A stretch of DNA of 64,000 nucleotides from Flintibacter muris. Lineage in GTDB: Bacteria; Bacillota; Clostridia; Oscillospirales; Oscillospiraceae. The notes below the pieces were generated by a model that searched no databases, was not told the origin of the DNA, and saw nothing but the letters and a program-made list of their open reading frames with translations. The stretch spans positions 62,001-126,000 of the forward strand of contig NZ_CALPCP010000003.1 in the NCBI RefSeq assembly GCF_943192995.1. Direction: 5' to 3'. A program made the translations under genes and the position numbers. Shown one piece after another: positions 34,086 to 43,246 of the stretch; within the stretch, counting starts at the first letter, position 1, and the number at the start of each line of letters is the position of its first letter.

Positions 34086-36492
34086 GGCTGATCTGCGGGA
34101 CACCATCCGCCTGACCCCGAACGCCAAACTCACCAGCCGCCAGAAGCGGCGGCTGTCCGCTTCCGTCCAGAAGGCCAAGCGGGACGGTAAAATCCCCCGG
34201 ACTGCCCAGCAGACCATTCCCTACCGGGAGATGTGCCGGGACGGTATCTGCGTGGTGTCGGAGCGTTACTACACCAAGCAGGTGCAATTCTACGACATCA
34301 ATTACCAGTTGGCGCAGAACGAGGACAAGAACCTGATCTTTGAGAATTGGTGCGATTTCCTCAATTATTTTGATTCCTCCATTCAGGTCCAATTCTCTTT
34401 CCTCAACCAGCCCGCCGATATGGAGGAACAGCGCCAGTCCATCCATATCCCCGATCAGGCGGACGCCTTCAACTCCATCCGGGAGGAATACTCGGATATG
34501 CTGAAAGGCCAGCTCTCCAAGGGAAACAACGGCCTGACCAAGACCAAGTACATCACCTTCGGCGTGGAGGCGGACAGTCTGAAGGAGGCCAAGCCCCGGC
34601 TGGAGCGTATCGAGGCGGACGTGCTGGCTAACTTCAAGACCCTGGGGGTGCGGGCGCACTCCCTCAATGGCTATGAGCGGCTGGCCGTCCTCCATAAGAT
34701 GTTCCACCCAGCGGACAACCAGAAATTCCGGTTCGCCTGGGACGCGATCTGCAAGACCGGCCTTTCCAGCAAGGACTTCATCGCCCCGGACAGCTTCACC
34801 TTCAAGAATGGCCGGATGTTCCAGATCGGCAGGACCTACGGGGCAATGTCCTTCCTGCAAATCCTGGCCCCGGAGCTGACCGACCGGATGTTGGCGGACT
34901 TCCTGGACCTGGAAAGCAGCATGGTGGTCACGCTCCATATCCAGTCCATTGACCAGAGCGCCGCTATTAAAAATGTGAAGCGGAAGATCACCGACTTGCA
35001 GAAAATGACCATTGAGGAACAGAAAAAGGCAGTCAGATCCGGATACGATATGGACATCATCCCCTCTGATCTCGCCACCTATGGCGCGGAGGCCAAGACG
35101 CTTTTGGAGGACCTGCAATCCCGGAATGAGCGGATGTTCCTGGTGACGATGCTGGTGATGAATACGGCGGAGACGCGGCAGAAGCTGGAAAACAACGTAT
35201 TCCAGGCGGCGGGCATTGCCCAAAAGTACAACTGCGCCCTGCGGCGGCTGGACTACCAGCAGGAGCAGGGGCTTATGTCCTCGCTCCCCCTGGGCCTCAA
35301 CCAGATCGCCATTCAGCGGGGCCTCACCACCAGCAGTACCGCCATATTCGTGCCCTTTACCACCCAGGAGCTTTTTATGCAGGGTGAAGCCCTCTACTAC
35401 GGCCTGAACGCTCTTTCCAATAACCTGATTCTGGCCGACCGCAAGCGTTTGAAAAACCCCAACGGGTTAATCCTCGGAACCCCTGGTTCCGGCAAATCCT
35501 TCTCCGCCAAGCGGGAGATCACCAACGCTTTCCTTATTACCACGGACGATATTGCCATCATCGACCCGGAGGACGAATATTCGCCCCTGGTCCGGCGGCT
35601 GGGTGGGCAGGTGATCGACATTTCCCCCACCTCCGACCAGTACATCAACCCCATGGACATAACCCTCAACTACTCGGAGGATGATAACCCCTTGACGCTG
35701 AAAAGCGATTTCATCCTCTCTCTCATGGAGCTGATTGTGGGCGGCAAGGCCGGGTTGGAGCCGGTGGAGAAAACGGTGGTGGACCGCTGCGTCCATATGG
35801 TCTACCGGGAGTACCTGCAAGACCCCCGGCCTGAGAAAATGCCGGTGCTGGGGGACCTCCACGCGCTTCTCTGCCAGCAGCCGGAGCCGGAGGCCCAGCG
35901 GCTTGCCACGGCGCTGGAAATTTACGTTTCCGGCAGTCTGAACGTATTTAACCACCGGACCAACGTAAAAATCAACAGCCGGATCGTGTGCTATGTGATT
36001 AAGAAGCTGGGGAAACAGCTTAAAAAGTTCGGTATGCAGGTAGTCCAGGACCAGGTGTGGGGCCGGGTCAGTGAGAACCGAGAGGCCCACAAGTCCACCC
36101 GCCTCTACATTGACGAAATGCACCTGCTTCTCCGCGAGGAACAGACCGCCGCCTACACGGTGGAGATTTGGAAGCGGTTCAGAAAATGGGGCGGTATCCC
36201 CACTGGAATTACCCAAAACGTCAAGGATTTGCTTTCTTCCCGCGAAATTGAGAACATTTTCGAGAACTCTGATTTTGTGTATATGCTCAATCAGGCGGGC
36301 GGCGACCGGCAAATCCTGGCGAAGCAGCTCAATATTTCCCCTCACCAGCTTGGCTATGTGACCAACTCCAACGCTGGCGAGGGGCTTTTGTTCTTCGGGA
36401 GTGTCATTATCCCCTTTGTGGACCATTTCCCGAAGGATACGGAACTCTATGAAATCATGACCACCCGCTTGGAGGACCTTGCGGCGCAGTAA
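34018..36492 (+). CDS. VirB4-type conjugation ATPase
   Basis: 824 residues, TTG start 9 bases after aaaggagg inside the PrgI gene. Walker A G-T-P-G-S-G-K-S lies at about 488-495 and is followed by I-I-D-P-E-D-E-Y. Walker B is L-Y-I-D-E-M-H-L-L, with downstream G-I-T-Q-N motif. These are typical of VirB4 ATPases, which energise assembly and operation of the transfer channel at the membrane. Length is normal for the Tn1549/CTn group. Confidence 0.95.
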   Translation: MQKQQAKQVKNLQAAKRQHKKDKADLRDTIRLTPNAKLTSRQKRRLSASVQKAKRDGKIPRTAQQTIPYREMCRDGICVVSERYYTKQVQFYDINYQLAQNEDKNLIFENWCDFLNYFDSSIQVQFSFLNQPADMEEQRQSIHIPDQADAFNSIREEYSDMLKGQLSKGNNGLTKTKYITFGVEADSLKEAKPRLERIEADVLANFKTLGVRAHSLNGYERLAVLHKMFHPADNQKFRFAWDAICKTGLSSKDFIAPDSFTFKNGRMFQIGRTYGAMSFLQILAPELTDRMLADFLDLESSMVVTLHIQSIDQSAAIKNVKRKITDLQKMTIEEQKKAVRSGYDMDIIPSDLATYGAEAKTLLEDLQSRNERMFLVTMLVMNTAETRQKLENNVFQAAGIAQKYNCALRRLDYQQEQGLMSSLPLGLNQIAIQRGLTTSSTAIFVPFTTQELFMQGEALYYGLNALSNNLILADRKRLKNPNGLILGTPGSGKSFSAKREITNAFLITTDDIAIIDPEDEYSPLVRRLGGQVIDISPTSDQYINPMDITLNYSEDDNPLTLKSDFILSLMELIVGGKAGLEPVEKTVVDRCVHMVYREYLQDPRPEKMPVLGDLHALLCQQPEPEAQRLATALEIYVSGSLNVFNHRTNVKINSRIVCYVIKKLGKQLKKFGMQVVQDQVWGRVSENREAHKSTRLYIDEMHLLLREEQTAAYTVEIWKRFRKWGGIPTGITQNVKDLLSSREIENIFENSDFVYMLNQAGGDRQILAKQLNISPHQLGYVTNSNAGEGLLFFGSVIIPFVDHFPKDTELYEIMTTRLEDLAAQ

Positions 36493-36507
36493 AGGAGGTG
36501 CTGACCC

Positions 36508-37314
36508 ATAGACCCATTGCAGAGTAATGAGACGATTCAGCAGTTTATGAAGCTGCTGGAGGAAAACAACCGGCAGGGGCAGGCGCAGGATTTGTCTCTC
36601 CTGATGTTCTACATGGACGGCATGACCCGGCAATTCGAGGCCGTATCCCAGGAATTGCAGGAGGTCCGCCAGCAGCTTGCCCAGGCCCAGGAATCCCCGG
36701 CGAAAAAGGCCATTGGCCGAATGGTGGAAGCCCTGGGGCACAAGGTAGAGAAGGCGCGGGAGGCTCTGGATAATCTGCGGGAGAAAATCATGGATTGCGC
36801 CAAAAATGCCGTGGAGAATTTCAAGGAGGCGGGCGTGTCGGCGCTGGATAAAGCCGTGTCCGCCATTGGCGCGAAAAACGCGCTGGAATCCTTGCAGGAG
36901 AAGATCAGCGGCATGATCGCTGATACGAAACAGAACATTGAAAAGGTGGAGAACATCGGCCATGAGCTGCGGAGCGTGGGCGGTCATTTGAAGAACGCCG
37001 GACGCGCCATGACCGGCAAGGATACGCAGACGGTGGACGGCGGGCAGGAGGGGCGTTTTCAGTCCGTGGTTTTGGCACCCATGCGGGCCACAAAAAGTCT
37101 GCTGTCCAGCATGAACAACGCCACCCTCGCCGCTATCGGCGGGATGGAGAGTTTGGAGCTGTCAGCGGAGGCTGCACGGGAGGCGCGGGCGGAGCGTCAG
37201 GCTGAGAAAAAGCCCTCCATCCGGCAGGCATTGGCGGAGAAACGGGCGGAAGCCGCTGCCCAGCCCGCCCCCGCGCCGGATAAAGAGCATAAGACCCCGG
37301 AGGCGGCTCTATGA
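36508..37314 (+). CDS. DUF6674-like coiled-coil protein, apparent ATA start
   Basis: About 268 residues, strongly helical and charged (I-Q-Q-F-M-K-L-L-E-E-N-N; V-S-Q-E-L-Q-E-V-R-Q-Q-L), resembling the DUF6674 proteins that follow VirB4 in Clostridia elements. The aaaggagg site lies 9 bases before an ATA at 36508; the first ordinary codon (TTG 36517) is 18 bases away. K-P-S-I-R-Q-A-L, 34 residues from the C-terminus, is the shared tag. It overlaps the next gene in an ATGA. Probably a cytosolic accessory of the transfer complex. Confidence 0.75.
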   Translation: MDPLQSNETIQQFMKLLEENNRQGQAQDLSLLMFYMDGMTRQFEAVSQELQEVRQQLAQAQESPAKKAIGRMVEALGHKVEKAREALDNLREKIMDCAKNAVENFKEAGVSALDKAVSAIGAKNALESLQEKISGMIADTKQNIEKVENIGHELRSVGGHLKNAGRAMTGKDTQTVDGGQEGRFQSVVLAPMRATKSLLSSMNNATLAAIGGMESLELSAEAAREARAERQAEKKPSIRQALAEKRAEAAAQPAPAPDKEHKTPEAAL

Positions 37315-40300
37315 GCGGCAAACGGTTCCAAGCCAGGGCGAAAACGGTGCAGAAGCTGGGCCGGGACGGTCTGGTGGAGCAGAACATGGCTACCGGCGAG
37401 GAAAAGCGGGTCAGTCAGCGCACGGCGGATATATCCTTCGGTCCGGCCCGTCCCCAGGAACAGGCGGCGGGCCACCGTGCGGCCCAGCGCGGCGGCGGCG
37501 ACCCCGCCGCTCCTGCCAAGAAGCGGCGGAAACAGCCCCGGCCCGTCCAGCAGACAGCGGAGGAAGCGGCCTATGCCGCCCAGGAGCCGGTCAGCGTACC
37601 GGATGCCCCGGAGGTTTCCTCCATGCGGATGGCGGCGGACGCGCCCATGATGGCCGCTCCCGTCAGTAGCGGGGACCCGCCGCCCCCGCCGCCAACCTCC
37701 CGGAAGCGCCGCAAACGGAACAATCGCAAAAAATCCAAACAGCGGCAGGCGACAAAACACACCCCGTCCGCCGCCCGATCTCTGGACGGCCAGCCCATGC
37801 GCGGCGCTGGTGACGCTCCCATGCAGAACCGGCCTCCCGGCAAGGGGCCGAAGCCCCCGGCGAAGCGTCCGCCCCGTCCGGTAGAGGGGGGCGGACGGCT
37901 GCAATTCAAGGCGGCAGAGGGTGAACAGCTCCCTTCTGACAGCAAGGCCCCCGCTGATGGCAGGGCGAAGATGAAGAAGCGGCAGGCACAGCGGTTTACC
38001 CCGGATTCCGCCCGTCCTGCGGACGAACCCCAGCCCTCCCGCCTGATACCTGATGGCGGCAGTCGGCTTCATTTTGAGGGTTCGGAGGTCCCGGCCCCTG
38101 ACGCAGAAGCACCCGTTGATGAAAGACGGGCGGTGATGAAGCGGCAGGTCACGGACCACGCCGCCCAGCCGGAGCAGTCAGAGGGTGGGGGCGACACCCA
38201 CCAGCGGGACAGTCCCCCGGCAGGATCGCCGTCCCCCGCGCCGGATGACCGGGCGTATCAGAAGCGGCAGGCGGCAAAGTTCGCTGCCCACTCCGCTGCT
38301 GGCAAGGCGGATCGGCCACGGCTGCAATTTGAGGAACCGCCCTCTGCGGCGGACAGCGCCCCCACCCCTGCGCCAAAGGAGGACTCCCAGCCGCCCAGCC
38401 GGAACTATCAAAAGGCCGTGCGCCGGGTAAAACGTGCGGAGGGTCAGGTGGAACAGGCGCGGGAGCATCTTCCCACCAAGCGCCGGTTATCCTTCCAGCC
38501 GGAGGTGGAGGTTGAGACGGGCAGGACCCGCCGCCGTCTCCACTTTGAGCAGGAGGTTTTGCCGGAATATAGACCACCCTCTCTGCCCGCCCGCGCCGGT
38601 GGTATGGTGAAAACGGCGGCAGTGATGAAGCTCCACGGCAAGATACATGAATCCGAGCGGCAGAATGTGGCGGTGGAGGCCACCCACAAAAGCGAATTAT
38701 TTATGGAGCAGGGTGTGGGCCGTGCCCTGCGCTGGCAGAGAAACCGCCGCCGCTCCAAGCCCTACCGCGCCCTGCGCCAAGCGGAGCAGCGGGCGGCAAA
38801 GGAAAATGTCAAACTGGCATGGCAGACTGCCCTCCGGGACAACCCGGAGCTGCGGCGCAAAAATGCCCTCGCCAAGTGGATACAAAAGCAGAAAATCAAG
38901 CGGAAGTATGCCCAGGCCGCGCATGAGGCCAAGCAGACGGCGCACTTCACCCAAAACGTGGTACACGCCACCGGGCAGATCGTCCGGGCGGTCCAGCAAT
39001 ACATAGCGGCACGAAAATCTCTGCTGCTGGTTGTGGCAATGCTGGCTATGGTGGTGGTGTTCTTTGCCTCTGGCATGACCTCCTGTACCGCCATGCTCTC
39101 CGGTTTCCAGTCCTCCTATATCTCCGCGTCCTATATGGCGAATGAGCAGGACATTTGCAATTCGGACCTCTACTACACGGAAATGGAAACGGATTTGCAG
39201 ATGGACATTGACCAGACTGAGGAAAATTACTCCGGCTATGACGAGTACCGCTACAACATCGGGGAGATCAGCCACAACCCCTATGAGCTGATGGGCTACC
39301 TCTCCACCGTGTTCAACGCCTTCACCTTTGAACAGGTCCAGGCGGAGCTTGCGCGGCTGTTCGGGGAGCAGTACTCCCTCACGCGGGAGGTCATTGTGGA
39401 AACCCGCTATGACAGCGACGGCGATCCCTACGATTGGTATGTCCTGCAAACCACGCTGACGGTAACACCGCTGTCCACGATCATTTCCGGTACGCTGTCC
39501 CCTGGTGAGCAGACGGACCGCTACAACGTGTATCAGCAGACCCTTGGCAACCGGCAGGCGTATGGGAACCCCTTTGATTTTCCATGGCTGGGCTATGTGT
39601 CCAGCAGCTACGGCTACCGGGTCCATCCCATCAGCGGGGAGAAGAACCTGCACCGGGGTGTGGACATTGCCGTGGCGCAGGGTACGCCTATCCGGGCAAT
39701 CCATGACGGGCGGGTGGTTTCTGCCGGGGACGCTGGCAGCTACGGGTTGTGCGTGGTGATCGAGGACGAAAAGGGCTATCAATCCCGGTACGCCCATTGC
39801 TCCAGCCTCTCCGTCAGCGCGGGCCAGGAGGTCAAGCGGGGGGACGTGATTGCCGCCGTGGGCAGTACCGGCAACAGCACCGGGCCGCACCTCCACCTGG
39901 AAATCATGCTGAACGGCGAGTACCTGAACCCCTACTATTTCGTGGACACCGGCTATGACGGTTCAACCGCTGGGGCCATTCCCGGCACACCGGGCGGCGT
40001 GGAGATACCCGCCTACCCTGGGGAGCCGGTCACGGACGAAACCTACGCCACCATGCTGGAAGAAGCGCAGAAGTACCTCGGTTATCCCTACGTTTGGGGC
40101 GGCAGTTCCCCCTCCACCTCTTTTGACTGTTCCGGCTTTGTAAGCTGGGTTATCAATCACAGCGGATGGAACGTGGGACGGCTGGGGGCGCAGGGCCTTT
40201 ATAACATCTGCACCCCCGTATCCATGGCGAACGCCCAACCGGGTGATCTCATTTTCTTCTGGCACACCTACGACGCGCCGAACCCCAACGGTGTGACCCA

Positions 40301-40418
40301 TGTGGGCATCTATGTGGGCAACGGGCAAATGATTCACTGTGGAAATCCCATCTCCTACGCCAACATCAACAGCAACTATTGGCAGCAACATTATTATGGA
40401 ATGGGGCGTTTGCCCTAA
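37311..40418 (+). CDS. Membrane-anchored M23 + NlpC/P60 peptidoglycan hydrolase
   Basis: 1035 residues. The first 565 are basic, Pro-rich and disordered, with five R-L-x-F motifs (near residues 197, 251, 338, 392, 408). One helix at about 568-588 (L-L-L-V-V-A-M-L-A-M-V-V-V-F-F) anchors it. Outside are an M23 domain (L-H-R-G-V-D near 780, H-L-H-L-E near 860) and an NlpC/P60 domain (F-D-C-S-G-F, catalytic Cys near 939; His in G-V-T-H-V-G). Two peptidase activities open the wall for the mating channel, as VirB1-like proteins do. Matches the CD1108 family of Clostridioides elements. Confidence 0.93.
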   Translation: MSGKRFQARAKTVQKLGRDGLVEQNMATGEEKRVSQRTADISFGPARPQEQAAGHRAAQRGGGDPAAPAKKRRKQPRPVQQTAEEAAYAAQEPVSVPDAPEVSSMRMAADAPMMAAPVSSGDPPPPPPTSRKRRKRNNRKKSKQRQATKHTPSAARSLDGQPMRGAGDAPMQNRPPGKGPKPPAKRPPRPVEGGGRLQFKAAEGEQLPSDSKAPADGRAKMKKRQAQRFTPDSARPADEPQPSRLIPDGGSRLHFEGSEVPAPDAEAPVDERRAVMKRQVTDHAAQPEQSEGGGDTHQRDSPPAGSPSPAPDDRAYQKRQAAKFAAHSAAGKADRPRLQFEEPPSAADSAPTPAPKEDSQPPSRNYQKAVRRVKRAEGQVEQAREHLPTKRRLSFQPEVEVETGRTRRRLHFEQEVLPEYRPPSLPARAGGMVKTAAVMKLHGKIHESERQNVAVEATHKSELFMEQGVGRALRWQRNRRRSKPYRALRQAEQRAAKENVKLAWQTALRDNPELRRKNALAKWIQKQKIKRKYAQAAHEAKQTAHFTQNVVHATGQIVRAVQQYIAARKSLLLVVAMLAMVVVFFASGMTSCTAMLSGFQSSYISASYMANEQDICNSDLYYTEMETDLQMDIDQTEENYSGYDEYRYNIGEISHNPYELMGYLSTVFNAFTFEQVQAELARLFGEQYSLTREVIVETRYDSDGDPYDWYVLQTTLTVTPLSTIISGTLSPGEQTDRYNVYQQTLGNRQAYGNPFDFPWLGYVSSSYGYRVHPISGEKNLHRGVDIAVAQGTPIRAIHDGRVVSAGDAGSYGLCVVIEDEKGYQSRYAHCSSLSVSAGQEVKRGDVIAAVGSTGNSTGPHLHLEIMLNGEYLNPYYFVDTGYDGSTAGAIPGTPGGVEIPAYPGEPVTDETYATMLEEAQKYLGYPYVWGGSSPSTSFDCSGFVSWVINHSGWNVGRLGAQGLYNICTPVSMANAQPGDLIFFWHTYDAPNPNGVTHVGIYVGNGQMIHCGNPISYANINSNYWQQHYYGMGRLP

Positions 40419-40449
40419 TTTTTATAACTTTTTTGAAGGAGCGTGATAT

Positions 40450-41358
40450 ATGAGAATCGGTTTATGCGATATTGATTCCCATAACTGGCCGAACCTGTGC
40501 CTGATGAAGCTCTCCGCCTACCATAAGGCGCGGGGCGATCATGTGGAGTGGTGGAGGCCGGAGGGCCGGTATGACCGGGTTTACAAGAGCCGGGTGTTCA
40601 CCGATACCTACTCCCAGGACACGATCACCGTCACCAACGCTGGCGAGGTGGTCTGCGGCGGCACAGGCTACGGCCCCGGTCCCAACCTCCCGGACGAGGT
40701 GGAGCATACCTATCCCGATTACAGCATTTATCCGCAGTTTTCTGGCATTGCCTACGGCTTTCTCAGCCGGGGCTGTCCGCGAAACTGCGGATTTTGTTTG
40801 GTGTCAGACAAGGAGGGACGGCGGAGCATCCAGGTGGCCGACCTCGCTGAGTTTTGGAACGGCCAGAAGGAGGTCAAGCTGCTGGACGCCAACCTTCTGG
40901 CCTGTCCCGACCATGAAAAGCTGATTTTGCAGCTTGCGGAGAGCCGCGCCTATGTGGACTTCTCACAGGGGTTGGACATTCGGCTCATCACCCCGGACAA
41001 CGTGGCCCTGCTGAATCGGGTGAGAACCAAGACGGTGCATTTCGCCTGGGATAACCCTGATATGGACTTAACCCCATACTTCCGCCGTTTTTTGGAGCTG
41101 ACCGCGATCAAGAATTTCCGCAAACGGAAGGTCTATGTGCTGACCAACTACGGCAGCACCCATGAGCAGGACCTCTACCGGGTGGAAACCCTGCGGCACA
41201 TGGGCTATGACCCCTATGTGATGGTCTACGACCGCCCCAGCGCCCCGCCCATTACCCGCCAGCTCCAACGCTGGGTGAATAACAAGAGAATTTTCCATAC
41301 GGTCCCCAGCTTTGCCGACTACATCCCCGGCAGGATGGGAGGTGTTCGCCATGCGTAA
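40450..41358 (+). CDS. Radical SAM protein within transfer operon
   Basis: 302 residues. S-R-G-C-P-R-N-C-G-F-C provides a C-x3-C-x2-C iron-sulfur cluster motif for S-adenosylmethionine cleavage. The N-terminal segment (I-G-L-C-D-I-D-S-H-N-W-P-N-L, K-L-S-A-Y-H-K-A-R-G-D) resembles the B12-binding-like part of some radical SAM enzymes. Homologues recur at this position in Tn1549-like elements but no reaction is known. The next gene overlaps by 8 bases. Substrate cannot be deduced; peptide, tRNA or wall precursor modification are all open. Confidence 0.85.
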   Translation: MRIGLCDIDSHNWPNLCLMKLSAYHKARGDHVEWWRPEGRYDRVYKSRVFTDTYSQDTITVTNAGEVVCGGTGYGPGPNLPDEVEHTYPDYSIYPQFSGIAYGFLSRGCPRNCGFCLVSDKEGRRSIQVADLAEFWNGQKEVKLLDANLLACPDHEKLILQLAESRAYVDFSQGLDIRLITPDNVALLNRVRTKTVHFAWDNPDMDLTPYFRRFLELTAIKNFRKRKVYVLTNYGSTHEQDLYRVETLRHMGYDPYVMVYDRPSAPPITRQLQRWVNNKRIFHTVPSFADYIPGRMGGVRHA

Positions 41359-41596
41359 GCCGAAGGAGACGAAACTTGATAACCTGAAAGCTGACTTGGT
41401 TCGGGCGAAAGAGAAGGCAAGCGAGTGGCAGGCCCGTGTCCGGGACATTGAGCGGCAGATCACAGAGCAGGAAAACCTTGAAATCATCCAGGCGGTGCGC
41501 GGCATGATCTCCGCACCGGAGGACCTGCGGGCCGTACTGGATATGATCCGGGCGGTAAATGCGCCGTCCACAACCAATTCTGGAAAGGAGATTTGA
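41351..41596 (+). CDS. DUF4315 protein
   Basis: 81 residues, ATG behind ggaggtg. A highly charged coiled coil (L-D-N-L-K-A-D-L-V-R-A-K-E-K-A, I-E-R-Q-I-T-E-Q-E-N) followed by I-I-Q-A-V-R-G matches DUF4315, found between the NlpC/P60 and DUF4366 genes of Clostridia conjugative elements. Probably cytosolic and involved in complex assembly; no activity is known. Confidence 0.82.
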   Translation: MRKPKETKLDNLKADLVRAKEKASEWQARVRDIERQITEQENLEIIQAVRGMISAPEDLRAVLDMIRAVNAPSTTNSGKEI

Positions 41597-41600
41597 GCCT

Positions 41601-43049
41601 ATGACAAAAAGAAAACCCTTGCAGCGCACGGCGGCTCTGCTGCTGTGTGTATTTCTGTGCCTGGGGGCGGCATTTTCCATGATGGGCGCGGCCCATGCCG
41701 CCGATGTGGAGCCGTCCGGCATTACCATTGAAATCATGCTGCCCCCCGATTGGGCCAGCACCAGCACCGCCGCCAAGGTCTGCGTCACGGACGGGACGGG
41801 CGGCGGCTTCGCTTCGGCAGAGGTCCGCATTGACCGGAGCGGCAGTTGGAGAAACATCACCGCCAGTCTGGAACAGCGGGACAGCCGCTACTATGGCACG
41901 GTGGACATTACCGCCAACTGCACCATCTATGTCCGCGTCACCGGCCACGATGGGGAGGTCTACGAAAACTCCCGCTACATGGAGTGCTTTGACACCACCC
42001 CGCCCACCCTGCGGGCCAGTGTCAGCGGGGATGTGCTGCGGGTGGAGGCTACGGATGATCTCTCCGGCGTGGCGCATATCACCGTAAATGGAACGTGCTA
42101 TCCCAACCTGACCGGCAATGCGGTGGATGTGCCCCTGAAAGACCTGGGGACTTCTGAGCAGATCACTGTCCAGGCGGCGGACAAGGCTGGGAACTATTCG
42201 CGGACATATCAGGTGAAGAACCCCAACTACAACGCCCTGGCCACCAGCCAGCCCAACCAGGACCAGAAGCCCACGGTTACACCTCCGGCAGCTACTACGC
42301 CGGTGAAGCCCCCGGCCACCAATACCACCACGCCGTCCAAGACGGACCCCTCCACGACTACACCGCCCTCTGGATCGGCCAGCGTGACCACGGGCACGGA
42401 GCAGACGGCCAAGCCGCTGACCCCGGACGGCCAGGGCACGGTGGTGGACAATGTGACCGACCAGGACAGCAAGGAGTTTTTCACCTTCACCACTCCCAGC
42501 GAGAACACCTTTTATCTAGTGATTGACAAGCAGCGGGAGAGCGAGAATGTCTATTTCCTCAACGCTGTCACAGAATCCGACCTTCTGGCTCTGGCGGAGA
42601 AGGACAAGGAACCGGAGGACAGCAACGTGTCCGCTGTTCCTGACCCTGAGCCGGTCTGCGTCTGCAAGGACAAGTGCGCCCCAGGCGAGGTCAACACCGA
42701 TTGCCCCGTCTGCGTCCTCTCGCTGAAAGACTGCACCGGCAAGGTCCCCGCCGTTGACCCGGATACCGACCAGGAGCCGGAAAAACCGGAGAAAGGCGGC
42801 AGCAGTACCATGATTTTAGTGGTAATCGCCGCCCTGGCCGTTGGCGGCGCGGGGTACTACCTGAAAATCTGGAAGCCCAAGCACGACCTGGACGACGCGG
42901 AGGACTTTGACGAGCTGACAGGCGGGGACGAGGAAACCGTCAACGAGGACGATCTGGACCCCACCCCCCGGCGTGTCCCCCGTGACGAACCGGAGGAACC
43001 GGACTACCCGGAGGGCTACGGCTACGAGGAACCGGAGGACGATGAATGA
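41601..43049 (+). CDS. DUF4366 surface protein (CD1107 family)
   Basis: 482 residues, ATG 10 bases after aaaggag. A signal peptide (L-L-L-C-V-F-L-C-L-G-A-A-F, cleaved near A-H-A-A) leads to a beta-rich extracellular domain, a Thr/Pro-rich linker, a Cys-rich patch (C-V-C-K-D-K-C) and the DUF4366 segment. A C-terminal helix (I-L-V-V-I-A-A-L-A-V-G-G-A-G-Y-Y) and a very acidic cytosolic tail end it. This single-pass surface component of Tn1549-like transfer systems may help donor-recipient contact or channel assembly. It overlaps the next gene by four bases. Confidence 0.88.
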   Translation: MTKRKPLQRTAALLLCVFLCLGAAFSMMGAAHAADVEPSGITIEIMLPPDWASTSTAAKVCVTDGTGGGFASAEVRIDRSGSWRNITASLEQRDSRYYGTVDITANCTIYVRVTGHDGEVYENSRYMECFDTTPPTLRASVSGDVLRVEATDDLSGVAHITVNGTCYPNLTGNAVDVPLKDLGTSEQITVQAADKAGNYSRTYQVKNPNYNALATSQPNQDQKPTVTPPAATTPVKPPATNTTTPSKTDPSTTTPPSGSASVTTGTEQTAKPLTPDGQGTVVDNVTDQDSKEFFTFTTPSENTFYLVIDKQRESENVYFLNAVTESDLLALAEKDKEPEDSNVSAVPDPEPVCVCKDKCAPGEVNTDCPVCVLSLKDCTGKVPAVDPDTDQEPEKPEKGGSSTMILVVIAALAVGGAGYYLKIWKPKHDLDDAEDFDELTGGDEETVNEDDLDPTPRRVPRDEPEEPDYPEGYGYEEPEDDE

Positions 43050-43246
43050 CCCGTTTCACCGACAGCCCCTATGAGAAAATGATGCAGCAGGTTCCCACGG
43101 AGCGGCGGGAGGTCCACGGACCTCCCGCCCTTCCGCCCACTCACCCCTGCCACGGCTGTCCCTACCGCCGGGACGCGCCCTGTCTGGGGATTTGCTACCG
43201 AAAACTGATGAAAAGGAGTGATTCACACGCAGTTAGTGATTGCTGA
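43046..43246 (+). CDS. Small cysteine-rich protein before topoisomerase
   Basis: 66 residues, start overlapping the DUF4366 stop (ATGA). The C-H-G-C-P-Y-R-R ... C-L-G-I-C-Y-R-K-L arrangement suggests a zinc finger. Short Cys-rich proteins of this type lie between DUF4366 and topoisomerase III in related elements as I remember them. The 3' end overlaps the topoisomerase start region by 20 bases, so coupled translation is likely. Confidence 0.65.
   Translation: MTRFTDSPYEKMMQQVPTERREVHGPPALPPTHPCHGCPYRRDAPCLGICYRKLMKRSDSHAVSDC

Noticed and set aside
35467..36987. A 506-residue minus-strand open frame opposite VirB4 and DUF6674
   Set aside because: It overlaps two well-supported plus-strand genes and its translation has no recognisable feature.
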